9,412 bases of DNA, taken from the NCBI GenBank assembly GCA_030642405.1, contig DAOWNV010000084.1, positions 1 through 9,412 on the forward strand, in the 5' to 3' direction. This DNA is from Desulfosarcina sp. Its GTDB lineage: Bacteria > Desulfobacterota > Desulfobacteria > Desulfobacterales > Desulfosarcinaceae. Below the pieces are notes generated by a model. That model searched no databases, was not told the DNA's origin, and saw only the letters and a program-made list of their open reading frames with translations. Position 1 is the first letter of the stretch; every line of letters begins with the position of its first letter. Shown in pieces: positions 1 through 6,678 of this stretch. Both the position numbers and the translations under genes were made by a program.

Positions 1-323
1 ATGACGTACCCTCCAGCGTTGGAGATAAGACTGTAATTGGTTTTGGCCAGGATTCTTTTCAATGCATTTTCCAAAGGCAGATCCTGGAAATACACGGTCA
101 CTTCTTTGTTTAGTGAGAAACTGTCTCCGGTATACCAAAAGTCCCGATTCAGGCTGATTTTTTTCAATATCTCAGATAATGGGATCTGTCTCAAATTCGC
201 AGATATGGCATGTGATTCAAACCTGAGATCGAAAGGTTCAGCTATCGCATAGTGAGTTTCGATACTTAGCAAGCATATTAAAAAACTCAGGCAACCAATC
301 AATATTGTTGAGTACTTTTTCAT
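1..323 (-). CDS. Exported STN-domain (secretin/TonB short N-terminal) protein, 3' part missing
   Basis: An uninterrupted minus-strand frame starts at the ATG at 323-321 and runs off the left edge, giving 107 visible residues. AAGGA lies about nine bases upstream of this ATG and supports the start. Residues 1-29 form a Sec signal peptide: MKK, a hydrophobic run, then an AIAEP-like cleavage region. The mature part (about 30-107) has the alternating pattern of an STN domain: NLRQIPLSEILKKIS, then KEVTVYFQDLPLENALKRIL, then YSLISNAGGYV. STN domains occur at the N-terminus of secretins and FecA-type TonB receptors and also in small stand-alone periplasmic proteins; which kind this is cannot be told from the fragment. 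It lies about 50 bp beyond the terminator that ends the sigma/CHAT operon, so it is either a separate unit or expressed by read-through. I am confident it is a real gene and fairly confident of the STN assignment. Confidence 0.75.
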   Translation of the reverse strand, partial: MKKYSTILIGCLSFLICLLSIETHYAIAEPFDLRFESHAISANLRQIPLSEILKKISLNRDFWYTGDSFSLNKEVTVYFQDLPLENALKRILAKTNYSLISNAGGYV

Positions 324-372
324 TGGTTTCTTCCTTTTACAAAATGCAGCTCATACCCAAGTGGTTTACGGA

Positions 373-408
373 AAGAAGACAGTACCGTTGCTTCGGCACC
401 GTCTTCTC
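373..408 (-). terminator. Rho-independent-type terminator ending the sigma/CHAT operon
   Basis: Read on the minus strand, arms at 407-394 and 387-374 pair along all 14 positions, two of them G-U wobbles, around a 6-base loop (AAGCAA). The stem closes with AGAAGAC/GTCTTCT and is followed by a moderately T-rich TTTCC tract. On the plus strand the same two positions are A-C mismatches, so the structure favours minus-strand RNA. It sits about 30 bp past the stop of the PPC-domain gene and about 50 bp before the STN gene. It may end transcription or partly attenuate the STN gene. Confidence 0.7.
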
Positions 409-437
409 CTCATGCCGAATCATTTCCCGCTTGGTGA

Positions 438-1526
438 TTACCACAAAGGCAGGTATGCGATATTTAGCTTGTAAGCGCCAACCCCGTTCTGATTGGCATG
501 TTTCACTTTTATGAAAAGTTTACCGCTACCGATCGTCGTCATGCTGAAGTTTTTATTTGCGCCACTGTTGTCATCCCAACCAGCTGCTTTTTGACCACAC
601 CCCCATATCAGTTCACCAACGGTGTCAGTATTACCGGTTGTGCTGACACCCACCAGGGTACACATAAAAGGAAGTTCGACGACAAACCAGTCAACATCAC
701 CTGCATTCGCGATGATAGCCGAAACGTTGACGACAAAAGAACCGGTCGACGTGTCAAACGTGGCCGCCACCTTGCTGGCGTTGGCACAAGTGTTGCCGTG
801 GTCCTGAAAAAGGGAAACATGTGTCAGATCCACCATTTGGAGGTGAGAAAGATTGGGCATCGCCATTCTGTAATCGGTCACCGGGCTCCAACCAACTGAA
901 TTTCCGCCGTTTTCCGAGATTGGGATTACATTATCCACCATAATAAAACCATCATGGCCCGAGCCTGCCTCGAAAAAAATTCTGAAGTTTACGTCGAGGA
1001 TTACCGTACCTGCCGGCATCCCCAAACCGGTCACATCAACCGTATGGGTCGCCCAGCCGCCTGATGCTTCCAGCGGTATTTCATGGAACACCTCATCGGT
1101 GAAATAACTGGTTGATCCGTCAGGCTTTTCAACATGAAGAACGGCTTGCACATAAATACTATTAAATGATGCCATGTACTTGCCCGTTACATCATATCGA
1201 AAAGCGGTTACTCCCTGCCACTGACCGTCGGCGCTAAGATCGGGGGAGTTGAGATCCCAATGCAGGTATTGATTCCCGGTTGGGCTATATGGCATGGTGA
1301 AACCACCCGAACCGAGCAACAATGCTCCGGAACCCGATACACTGGACCATCCAGCCGAATCATCACTGAAACAGCCTGGAATCTGGTCGAAACCCCCGCC
1401 ATCGTATAATCCAACGCCCCGCCACCCTTGGTTGTTTGTATCGAAGGTAAAGGTTGAAGATAAAGCCGGGGAAGCAAACAAAAAAAACGTCAAAATCCAA
1501 AAAATTCCTATTGTGTTACGTTTCAT
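438..1526 (-). CDS. Secreted beta-sandwich protein with C-terminal PPC domain
   Basis: This is a 362-residue exported protein. Residues 1-24 are a typical signal peptide (MKRN, a hydrophobic core, then ASPALSS). Residues 25-205 look like a jelly-roll/carbohydrate-binding-type beta-sandwich: it opens with FTFDTNNQGW and closes with DGFIMVDNV, as CBM or laminin-G-like domains do. Residues about 240-358 match the bacterial pre-peptidase C-terminal (PPC) pattern: DHGNTCANAS, GDVDWFVVEL, a TTGNTDTVGEL turn, GWDDNSGANKNF, then LFIKVKHANQNGVGAYKL. No catalytic domain is seen, so a binding, adhesive or cell-surface role is more likely than an enzymatic one. The ATG is preceded by GAGGAG at good spacing. 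The gene follows the CHAT gene by 134 bp on the same strand, with a strong terminator after it, so it is probably the last gene of that operon; a promoter of its own in the gap cannot be excluded. The ligand is unknown. Confidence 0.82.
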   Translation of the reverse strand: MKRNTIGIFWILTFFLFASPALSSTFTFDTNNQGWRGVGLYDGGGFDQIPGCFSDDSAGWSSVSGSGALLLGSGGFTMPYSPTGNQYLHWDLNSPDLSADGQWQGVTAFRYDVTGKYMASFNSIYVQAVLHVEKPDGSTSYFTDEVFHEIPLEASGGWATHTVDVTGLGMPAGTVILDVNFRIFFEAGSGHDGFIMVDNVIPISENGGNSVGWSPVTDYRMAMPNLSHLQMVDLTHVSLFQDHGNTCANASKVAATFDTSTGSFVVNVSAIIANAGDVDWFVVELPFMCTLVGVSTTGNTDTVGELIWGCGQKAAGWDDNSGANKNFSMTTIGSGKLFIKVKHANQNGVGAYKLNIAYLPLW

Positions 1527-1660
1527 ACCCTTTTCTCCTCTTCTGGTTTTAAATTATTGCGCTTTGGTGAATCTCTCCCTGTTGTATACAAATAGACGCA
1601 ACATTCCCCAGAACCTCGCAGTATAAAGTTATTTTTAGTATTGATTTTTGTAGTTGTATA

Positions 1661-3961
1661 TCAGGAGAAGACCTGATCAATTTTTACAATGAGTTGGTCG
1701 GCCACCTGCTTGGCCATTTCGGACAGGGGCAAGTTTGTGTCAAATGCCTCCACGATAACGGCCAGCACACGGCTGGTCTCCGTATCGATACACCTTAGGG
1801 AAATCCGGGTTTCAGGACCTGAGAAGTCAATCCGGCCGTTGACCAATAATCGTACCGCCTGCAGTCGTCCCAGTTGAAGGCGGGCCTGAGGATCGGCAAG
1901 CAACGACGAACCCAGTTTAAGCTCCGCCAAGGTTTTATCCATGAAATGTCGGTCAACGATGCGAAGCGAAGGCGTTTGTTGCAGATGGCTTTCAATCATG
2001 ACCGTCATCAATTGCGCGGCACCCTCTTGCAGGCTGTATCCGGAAGATGTCATGGTCATGATCCATACCGGCCGATGGCTGGGAGGTTGATGGGGGTCAG
2101 CATCCAAAGTCGGCGAAATATGCGGGGAGCGATGGCTTAATTCATCAATCAAGCGATCAATACGCTCGATTCGTTCTTTATCGCTGTTCAAGGCAACTTT
2201 TTTGGACAATGAGCGTTGCATGGATTCAATGGCAAAATCGTTTGCAGATGCCATGGTTTCCGTGCTGTCGAGAAGCGCTACGGCTTCCTGATCGTTTCCC
2301 ATTCGTTCGTTGAGCATTGCCAAGGCCAATAACGGCGCTTTTTTCTGGGGTGCGGCATTGGCAGCCTGCTGATAGCAGACCATCGCCTCTTGATAGTGAC
2401 CGCGAATTGAATGGATACGCCCCAATCCGATCAGAGCCTCCGCAGACTCCATGGCCGTCGCATGGGAAGACCCACCGGCGAGCCGGAACAACACGTCGGC
2501 ACCGGCCAGGTTTCCCTGAACAAACATGACATTGCCCCGCAGCAATACACAGCCAATCAATGGTGCGGCACCCTCCGGCGGCGGACAACGATCCAGCACC
2601 AGTTGGAAATCTCCGGCGTTAAAGGCTGCCCCTGCTTGCTGAAGTCGGCGTTGTGTTTTGCTCGATGGGCCAAAGGGAGTGGTAACCGCCATCCATACGG
2701 CACCGGTTACAATGCCCAAGGCAAGCATCGTAATCAGCATTCGGTACCGCTTGCCGGAGGTAGGTGACCTTTCCAAGGGGGGTAGATCACCGGCCCGGGT
2801 GGCATTAACCGATCGCACGACCTGGGGGGACGGGTGTGCTTTGAATTGGTCCGTTGTCGGCTGCTCTGTCAAGTAACGGTGCGTCGGGTCTCCATAGAGC
2901 ACATAACTGGCCCAGGTCACCTGCTCTTCACCATAGGTGTCAAGCAATCCTCTTCTGGCGTCACTCATGGCACGGCCCACGGTGGCACCTGCCATAAGGC
3001 GTTGATAGAAGGCAATCGCGAAGCGCCGGCCGGGCTCATCGGGAATTTCCCAGGATGTTCCCACATAGTGCTGAGTACCGGCTAACAAAAAAGCGTTTAC
3101 CAGTCCGAACAGCTTTCTCTGGCGGGTGTAATCCAGCGACCAGACGTTGGTTCGCGCCGATTGGCAGGCGTTGGCAAACACCAATCGCGGCATCGCACCG
3201 GTCCCGGCCATTTTTGCGGCATCTTCGGCGGTAAACCAGCCGGTACTCAAACGCCAACCATTTTTTCGGGAAGGATCGACGTCATAGTCGGCATGACCGG
3301 CAAAATGGACCCAATCGAAACTGCGAACCTTGGTCTTGAGAAAATCGGCGTTTACACTGGCGCTACGCATCATCACCCGCACATCACTTTTCGATGACTC
3401 GATAAAGTCCCGGATTTCCAGACCTTCTTTGCGCGCCGCCGGCAACGTCCCATCTAAATCGGCAAGAATCAAAATGTGCAGTGGACCTTCATTGCGGACT
3501 TCACAAGGCCCGGGGAAATGTTGGCGGGTCTGAACAAGACGCCCGACATTGAACCGTTGACAAAGAAACTGGTGACCGTCATGAAGCAATTCCCATGGAA
3601 TGTGGACCAGGTGTTCATCGATGCTGATCGTCATGTAGCGTGCATCACTGGTGTTGAGCTTCTCTTTGAGCTGGGGGGTCAATAATTCATCCCGCAATAA
3701 CTGACCGGTCTCTTTGAGGGATTGAAACAGTTTATGGGAAAGCCGTCCCAGACGATTGGCCTGGTTAAGCGTTGAGAGAATCTGCCGGCTGCGATGGGTG
3801 ATGCCATCCAGTGAAACCTCGGTCTCCTCGTAGGTTCTCAGTGTGTCGCACAAGGTGGACGACCGAGCGGAGAGGCTTGCCTTCAACCGATCATTACCGC
3901 TGCAGGCAATTTCAAGGTGAAGGACTTTCACCGGTGTCTCGAATGTTGTGGTCGGTTTCAT
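1661..3961 (-). CDS. CHAT-domain (caspase-like) membrane protein with TPR and CsgG-like C-terminal domains
   Basis: This is a 766-residue multidomain protein. Residues about 100-365 form a CHAT domain, the caspase HetF-associated cysteine protease fold. It has the IPWELLHDG motif (121-129), candidate catalytic His223 in VHFAGHAD, candidate Cys266 in VFANACQSA, and the typical tail WASYVLYGDPTHRY. A single hydrophobic segment at about 407-427, preceded by the basic GKRYR, should cross the inner membrane with CHAT in the cytoplasm. Residues about 435-570 contain TPR-like helix pairs (AGAAFNAGDF, GLGRIHSIRGHYQEAMVCYQ, LAMLNERMGNDQEAVALL). Residues about 630-766 resemble the CsgG/FlgO-type domain: SLRIVDRHFMDKTLAELKL, LADPQARLQLGRLQAVRLLV, then RISLRCIDTETSRVLAV. 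It lies 50 bp downstream of the anti-sigma gene. The ATG has only a weak AAGAAG six bases upstream. Protease function is inferred from the intact His/Cys pair; substrates are unknown. Confidence 0.88.
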   Translation of the reverse strand: MKPTTTFETPVKVLHLEIACSGNDRLKASLSARSSTLCDTLRTYEETEVSLDGITHRSRQILSTLNQANRLGRLSHKLFQSLKETGQLLRDELLTPQLKEKLNTSDARYMTISIDEHLVHIPWELLHDGHQFLCQRFNVGRLVQTRQHFPGPCEVRNEGPLHILILADLDGTLPAARKEGLEIRDFIESSKSDVRVMMRSASVNADFLKTKVRSFDWVHFAGHADYDVDPSRKNGWRLSTGWFTAEDAAKMAGTGAMPRLVFANACQSARTNVWSLDYTRQRKLFGLVNAFLLAGTQHYVGTSWEIPDEPGRRFAIAFYQRLMAGATVGRAMSDARRGLLDTYGEEQVTWASYVLYGDPTHRYLTEQPTTDQFKAHPSPQVVRSVNATRAGDLPPLERSPTSGKRYRMLITMLALGIVTGAVWMAVTTPFGPSSKTQRRLQQAGAAFNAGDFQLVLDRCPPPEGAAPLIGCVLLRGNVMFVQGNLAGADVLFRLAGGSSHATAMESAEALIGLGRIHSIRGHYQEAMVCYQQAANAAPQKKAPLLALAMLNERMGNDQEAVALLDSTETMASANDFAIESMQRSLSKKVALNSDKERIERIDRLIDELSHRSPHISPTLDADPHQPPSHRPVWIMTMTSSGYSLQEGAAQLMTVMIESHLQQTPSLRIVDRHFMDKTLAELKLGSSLLADPQARLQLGRLQAVRLLVNGRIDFSGPETRISLRCIDTETSRVLAVIVEAFDTNLPLSEMAKQVADQLIVKIDQVFS

Positions 3962-4011
3962 AGAAGGCTTCTTGCCCCCACCATTTGATCAGAAGATGGA
4001 ATCAACAGATT

Positions 4012-4656
4012 TCACACGTCAATCGTGTAGACATGGAGCTGCTGGTTGGCATGGGAAAAAACAAGTTCATATTTACCGCAGGGGATCTCCTCAAAGTACA
4101 CCACCTCATCCACCAAGGTTACCGATGCCAATTCGCTCGCCTCGGCAAACAAGCCAACCCGTAACGGGGTATCCAAGAGTTGGTGTGAGGTCAACGCTAT
4201 GGTTATGGTGAAATGGGTGGCCGTCGTTTTATTAATTTCAATGATGGTGTCTATACCGTAAACGGATATTTGATCACGACTGAGATCGTCCCCGGATGCC
4301 TCACCATCACCGCGTAACGCCACCGGTTGGGGCATCGGTCCGGAGATTACATCTTTTAGCAGCAAGCGGCCTTTGGTCAATACCCGGCGGCTCCCCAAAA
4401 TCAACCGCTGCCCCCGGTTATGCTTCTTTTTTGAAATGGCTTCTACGGCCTCGACCGCCCGTTGCGTCACCGCCAAAGATACCGGTTCCACCTGGTGGAC
4501 CTCACTGTTATGAATCACCTCTGCCGCCAGGATGAAAAGTTCGCGGCAATTATCACAATCGCACAAGTGTTTTTCCACTCGCTCGCGGGCCCGCCGTTTT
4601 AAGCGTCCTTGGAGGTAATCCATGATGGTCTCGTCATCAACACAAGTGTGCTTCAT
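4012..4656 (-). CDS. Soluble zf-HC2 (ZAS-type) anti-sigma-like protein with C-terminal beta domain
   Basis: This is a 214-residue protein encoded 90 bp downstream of the ECF sigma gene. Residues 1-45 are a zinc-binding anti-sigma module: Cys5, MDYLQGRL, then the ligand motif H30-x3-C34-x2-C37 within EKHLCDCDNC. Such modules bind ECF sigma factors and block RNA polymerase. Residues about 60-100 are basic and probably helical. Residues about 128-214 are beta-rich, with VGLFAEASELASVTL and VVYFEEIPCGKYELVF resembling an Ig-like/carboxypeptidase-regulatory sandwich. There is no transmembrane segment, so it should be cytoplasmic, unlike RseA-type anti-sigmas. I place the start at the ATG at 4656, which has GAGGTG four bases upstream and gives the usual ZAS N-terminus; the longer reading begins with GTG at 4701 and lacks a clear ribosome site. 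Binding to the neighbouring sigma factor is inferred from gene order. Confidence 0.85.
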   Translation of the reverse strand: MKHTCVDDETIMDYLQGRLKRRARERVEKHLCDCDNCRELFILAAEVIHNSEVHQVEPVSLAVTQRAVEAVEAISKKKHNRGQRLILGSRRVLTKGRLLLKDVISGPMPQPVALRGDGEASGDDLSRDQISVYGIDTIIEINKTTATHFTITIALTSHQLLDTPLRVGLFAEASELASVTLVDEVVYFEEIPCGKYELVFSHANQQLHVYTIDV

Positions 4657-4746
4657 CAAACACCTCATTCTTTCGGATATGAATCCGATATGCTTCAGCA
4701 CATCTATGTATATGGACGCCCTTCATTGGAAAAACTCGCATTTTTT

Positions 4747-5361
4747 TCATTTTTGATCTGTGATCACGCTTTTGAGTCTCCGTATCGCACGGTGCTTGAT
4801 GGAATGAATATTTTTTTCAGATACCCCTATGACCTGCGCGACCGTTCGCAATGATTGACCGTCCAGACAATGCATGCGGATCACCAACTGGTCCCGCGCC
4901 TTAAGCTGTTTCAGCCCTGATGTTATCAAATTCCACTGTTCGGCAATCGTCATTTGCTCGACGGCGGATGGCCCTGGTTCATTCAATTCGGATACGAGTT
5001 CCAAAGTAACAACGTGATGCCTGGGTGCCAACGCGTCCATTCCCCTGCGCAAGTGATCTATAACGATACGCCCGGTCAGCATGCGTATCCATGAGGCCAG
5101 GCTGCAACCATTGTTCCCCTTGAACTGTTTCAGTTTACGGGATTCGTTATCAAATAGTTGAAGGAATACGGTTTGATGCAGATCTTCAACACTTTGCCGG
5201 CTCAAATGGGTGTTTTTGATTTTGACGACATGCTGAATGGTTGAAAACACCAGGTTCGAGAACTGGCGCACAAAGGTTTCCCGGCAGCAGCGATCACCAT
5301 TCAAACAGCCGTACAGCAAGTCATCGTCCGATCTTGGGGTCAGGCTCGGATCCATTACCAT
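4747..5361 (-). CDS. ECF-type RNA polymerase sigma factor
   Basis: This is a sigma-70 family protein of 204 residues with only regions 2 and 4, the ECF layout. Region 2 (about 12-107) includes VEDLHQTVFLQLFD, where core polymerase binds, then SLASWIRMLTGRIVIDHLRR, which recognises the -10. Region 4 (about 140-200) has LKARDQLVIRMHCLDGQSL followed by the helix-turn-helix VAQVIGVSEKNIHSIKHRA. It is slightly longer than a minimal ECF factor. The start is uncertain: TTG at 5364, ATG at 5361 and ATG at 5355 are all in frame and none has a strong ribosome site; I chose the ATG at 5361. It is the first gene of the minus-strand unit with the zf-HC2 protein, the CHAT protein and the PPC protein. No clear GGAAC-type ECF promoter is visible upstream, so autoregulation is not supported by the sequence. 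Confidence 0.9.
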   Translation of the reverse strand: MVMDPSLTPRSDDDLLYGCLNGDRCCRETFVRQFSNLVFSTIQHVVKIKNTHLSRQSVEDLHQTVFLQLFDNESRKLKQFKGNNGCSLASWIRMLTGRIVIDHLRRGMDALAPRHHVVTLELVSELNEPGPSAVEQMTIAEQWNLITSGLKQLKARDQLVIRMHCLDGQSLRTVAQVIGVSEKNIHSIKHRAIRRLKSVITDQK

Positions 5362-5427
5362 CAACCGTCAATTACGATCAGTAGGTGAAATAACATTGTC
5401 TATATTAAACAAACCATTAAATATCAT

Positions 5428-5448
5428 AGTTGTTGCTGAGCAACAATT
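5428..5448. promoter_or_regulatory. Short perfect dyad upstream of the sigma-factor gene
   Basis: TTGTTGC (5430-5436) and GCAACAA (5440-5446) form a perfect 7-bp inverted repeat around TGA; as plus-strand RNA the stem extends to 9 bp with one G-U pair. It lies about 70-85 bp upstream of the sigma start, inside the 231-bp gap that separates the sigma gene from the crotonase gene. It could be a regulator operator. On the minus strand it overlaps a TTGTTG that might act as a -35, with a poor -10 (TATTTA) 17 bp on. On the plus strand it is a weak terminator shape with TTTTT only after several bases, but no plus-strand gene ends here. The rest of the gap holds only a 23-codon plus-strand frame (5488-5559) that I do not call. 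Confidence 0.35.
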
Positions 5449-5592
5449 GTAATTTTTCCACAACCTAATGTCTGTACATTCTTCTATATGAAGGAGCACG
5501 GTCCGATAATGCGATTTTCAGAACACGAAAAACGCCTTATCTTACTTGAAAAAAGCTGATTATATCGAAAGCTTGGATAATGAAAATAATAT

Positions 5593-6375
5593 TTATTTCC
5601 CCTGGAATACAGGTGTTCGTTTTTCCAGAAAAGCCTTGATTCCTTCCATAGAATCCTCGGTTTTTAATAAGGCTGCCTGCATCGCAGCGGCTTTTGACAG
5701 AGGCGCTGCAGTATTGATCAACTCCTTGGCTGCGGCCATAGCCAGAGGGCTTCGTATTATGAGCTTGCCTGCCAGTTTTTCTACTGCGGCTGCTAACTTT
5801 TCACGGCTTACCACCTGGTTCACCAGGCCTATTTTAAGAGCGGTCTGAGCATCAATTGGATCTCCTAAAAGAACCAGCTCCTTGGCTTTGGCAACTCCAA
5901 CCAGGTTTGGCAATCTGCTGGTTCCACCAATTCCTGGAATAATACCATTTTTGACATCCGGCAAACCAACTATGGCCTCATTTGCCATTATACGAAAATC
6001 ACAGGCAAAAGTTATTTGGAGTCCAGCCCCCATGGCGTGTCCGTTTATGGCCGCAATGGTCGGCTGGGGCAGTGCCTCGATGAGATCAAAGAGTTTTTGA
6101 CCTTGTCTCATATCGCGCTCAATTGTTGTTTGATCCGTTTTTTCCCGATATTCTATAAATTTGCGTAGATTGCCTCCCGCAGAAAAAATTTTATCGGTTC
6201 CGGTAATGACAACTACTCTTGTATTTTGACTTTCCTTAACAGCTTTAATAGATGTAGAAAGATCCATAAAGAGTAGATCATCAAAGGCATTTAATTTATC
6301 CTGCCGGTTAAGTTGAATTGTGAAAATTTTATCATTTAGGTTACATGTAATACATTCCAGATTTAGCTGTTCCAT
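5593..6375 (-). CDS. Enoyl-CoA hydratase/isomerase (crotonase) superfamily protein
   Basis: This is a full-length crotonase-fold protein of 260 residues, the usual size. Members stabilise a CoA-thioester enolate through two backbone NH groups. The first oxyanion-hole segment is KIFSAGGNLRKF (62-73); the second is INGHAMGAGLQI (110-121), followed by CDFRI and the GIIPGIGGTSRLP segment (144-156). The C-terminal helices (EGIKAFLEKRTPVF) are normal. Aligned by eye to rat mitochondrial hydratase, the positions of Glu144 and Glu164 are Gln120 and Asp140, so simple hydratase activity should not be assumed; isomerase or another crotonase reaction is possible. The start is good: AAAGGA lies about eight bases before the ATG at 6375. 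It is divergent from the acyl-CoA dehydrogenase gene across 303 bp, which suggests a shared beta-oxidation-type pathway and common control. Its substrate is unknown. Any terminator downstream is weak (5-bp AAGCT/AGCTT stem then T's). Confidence 0.9.
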   Translation of the reverse strand: MEQLNLECITCNLNDKIFTIQLNRQDKLNAFDDLLFMDLSTSIKAVKESQNTRVVVITGTDKIFSAGGNLRKFIEYREKTDQTTIERDMRQGQKLFDLIEALPQPTIAAINGHAMGAGLQITFACDFRIMANEAIVGLPDVKNGIIPGIGGTSRLPNLVGVAKAKELVLLGDPIDAQTALKIGLVNQVVSREKLAAAVEKLAGKLIIRSPLAMAAAKELINTAAPLSKAAAMQAALLKTEDSMEGIKAFLEKRTPVFQGK

Positions 6376-6678
6376 ATAATATTCCTTTCAGCAGTGATTT
6401 AAGTGGTTTATTTATAAATGATTTTATCATAAAAGCAACAAGTTAATCATTGACAATTTAAAACGATTGACATAGTTTTATTGGTTAAAAAAAACAGCAA
6501 GTTTTCTTTCTTCCAGACATTTGGCGGAAATCAACACGGTTACCGAAATATCGTTTAATGCACCATACAATTGCGTGCCGTGCCCTTTCGAGCATGTACT
6601 GCTCTGCCCGTCCATGCCATTGGCCAAAATGCTCGGCAAAGTAAAAACCTACACAATTCACAATAAGGAAGGATAACT
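6376..6678. promoter_or_regulatory. Divergent control region between crotonase and acyl-CoA dehydrogenase genes
   Basis: This is a 303-bp non-coding stretch. Its left half is very AT-rich. Two exact TTGACA boxes on the plus strand (6450-6455 and 6467-6472) lie 17 bp apart inside an ATTGACA direct repeat. Neither has a good -10 at 17 bp: TAGTTT for the first, AAAAAC for the second. On the minus strand, TTGTCA (6456-6451) with TATGAT 19 bp later is a possible crotonase promoter. A small dyad, ATGATTTTATCAT (6417-6429), and the palindrome TTTATAAA nearby could bind a regulator. The right half is less AT-rich; it shows an open frame without ATG (6476-6673) and the dehydrogenase ribosome site AAGGAAGG (6665-6672). 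I see the promoter-like boxes directly, but their use is inferred. Confidence 0.45.

Noticed and set aside
1582..1591. Palindrome TTGTATACAA in the gap between the CHAT and PPC genes.
   Set aside because: A single 10-bp AT-rich palindrome is expected by chance at this scale, and no clear promoter accompanies it.
2226..2588. Minus-strand 120-codon frame inside the CHAT gene.
   Set aside because: It overlaps the TPR-coding part in another frame, has no ribosome site and shows no domain.
4675..4690. Small inverted repeat TCGGAT-ATGA-ATCCGA upstream of the anti-sigma start.
   Set aside because: A 6-bp stem inside an operon, without a U tract or partner site, is too weak to call as a regulator site.
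5488..5559. A 23-codon plus-strand frame (MKEHGPIMRFSEHEKR...) with an AAGGAG inside it.
   Set aside because: It is very short, the AAGGAG is 12 bases from the internal ATG rather than at normal spacing, and nothing continues it after the stop.
5547..5578. Possible terminator after the crotonase gene (AAGCT/AGCTT stem followed by T's on the minus strand).
   Set aside because: Only five base pairs and a 12-base loop; not stable enough to annotate.
5546..5848. Plus-strand 100-codon frame opposite the 3' end of the crotonase gene.
   Set aside because: It is the antisense shadow of a clearly conserved minus-strand gene and has alanine-rich, low-information content.
6476..6673. A 66-codon plus-strand open frame ending in TAA two bases before the dehydrogenase ATG, containing NCVPCPFEHVLLCP.
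   Set aside because: It has no ATG or GTG at a usable place, only a TTG (6521) without a ribosome site, and I recognise no family; it may be a gene relic or chance.
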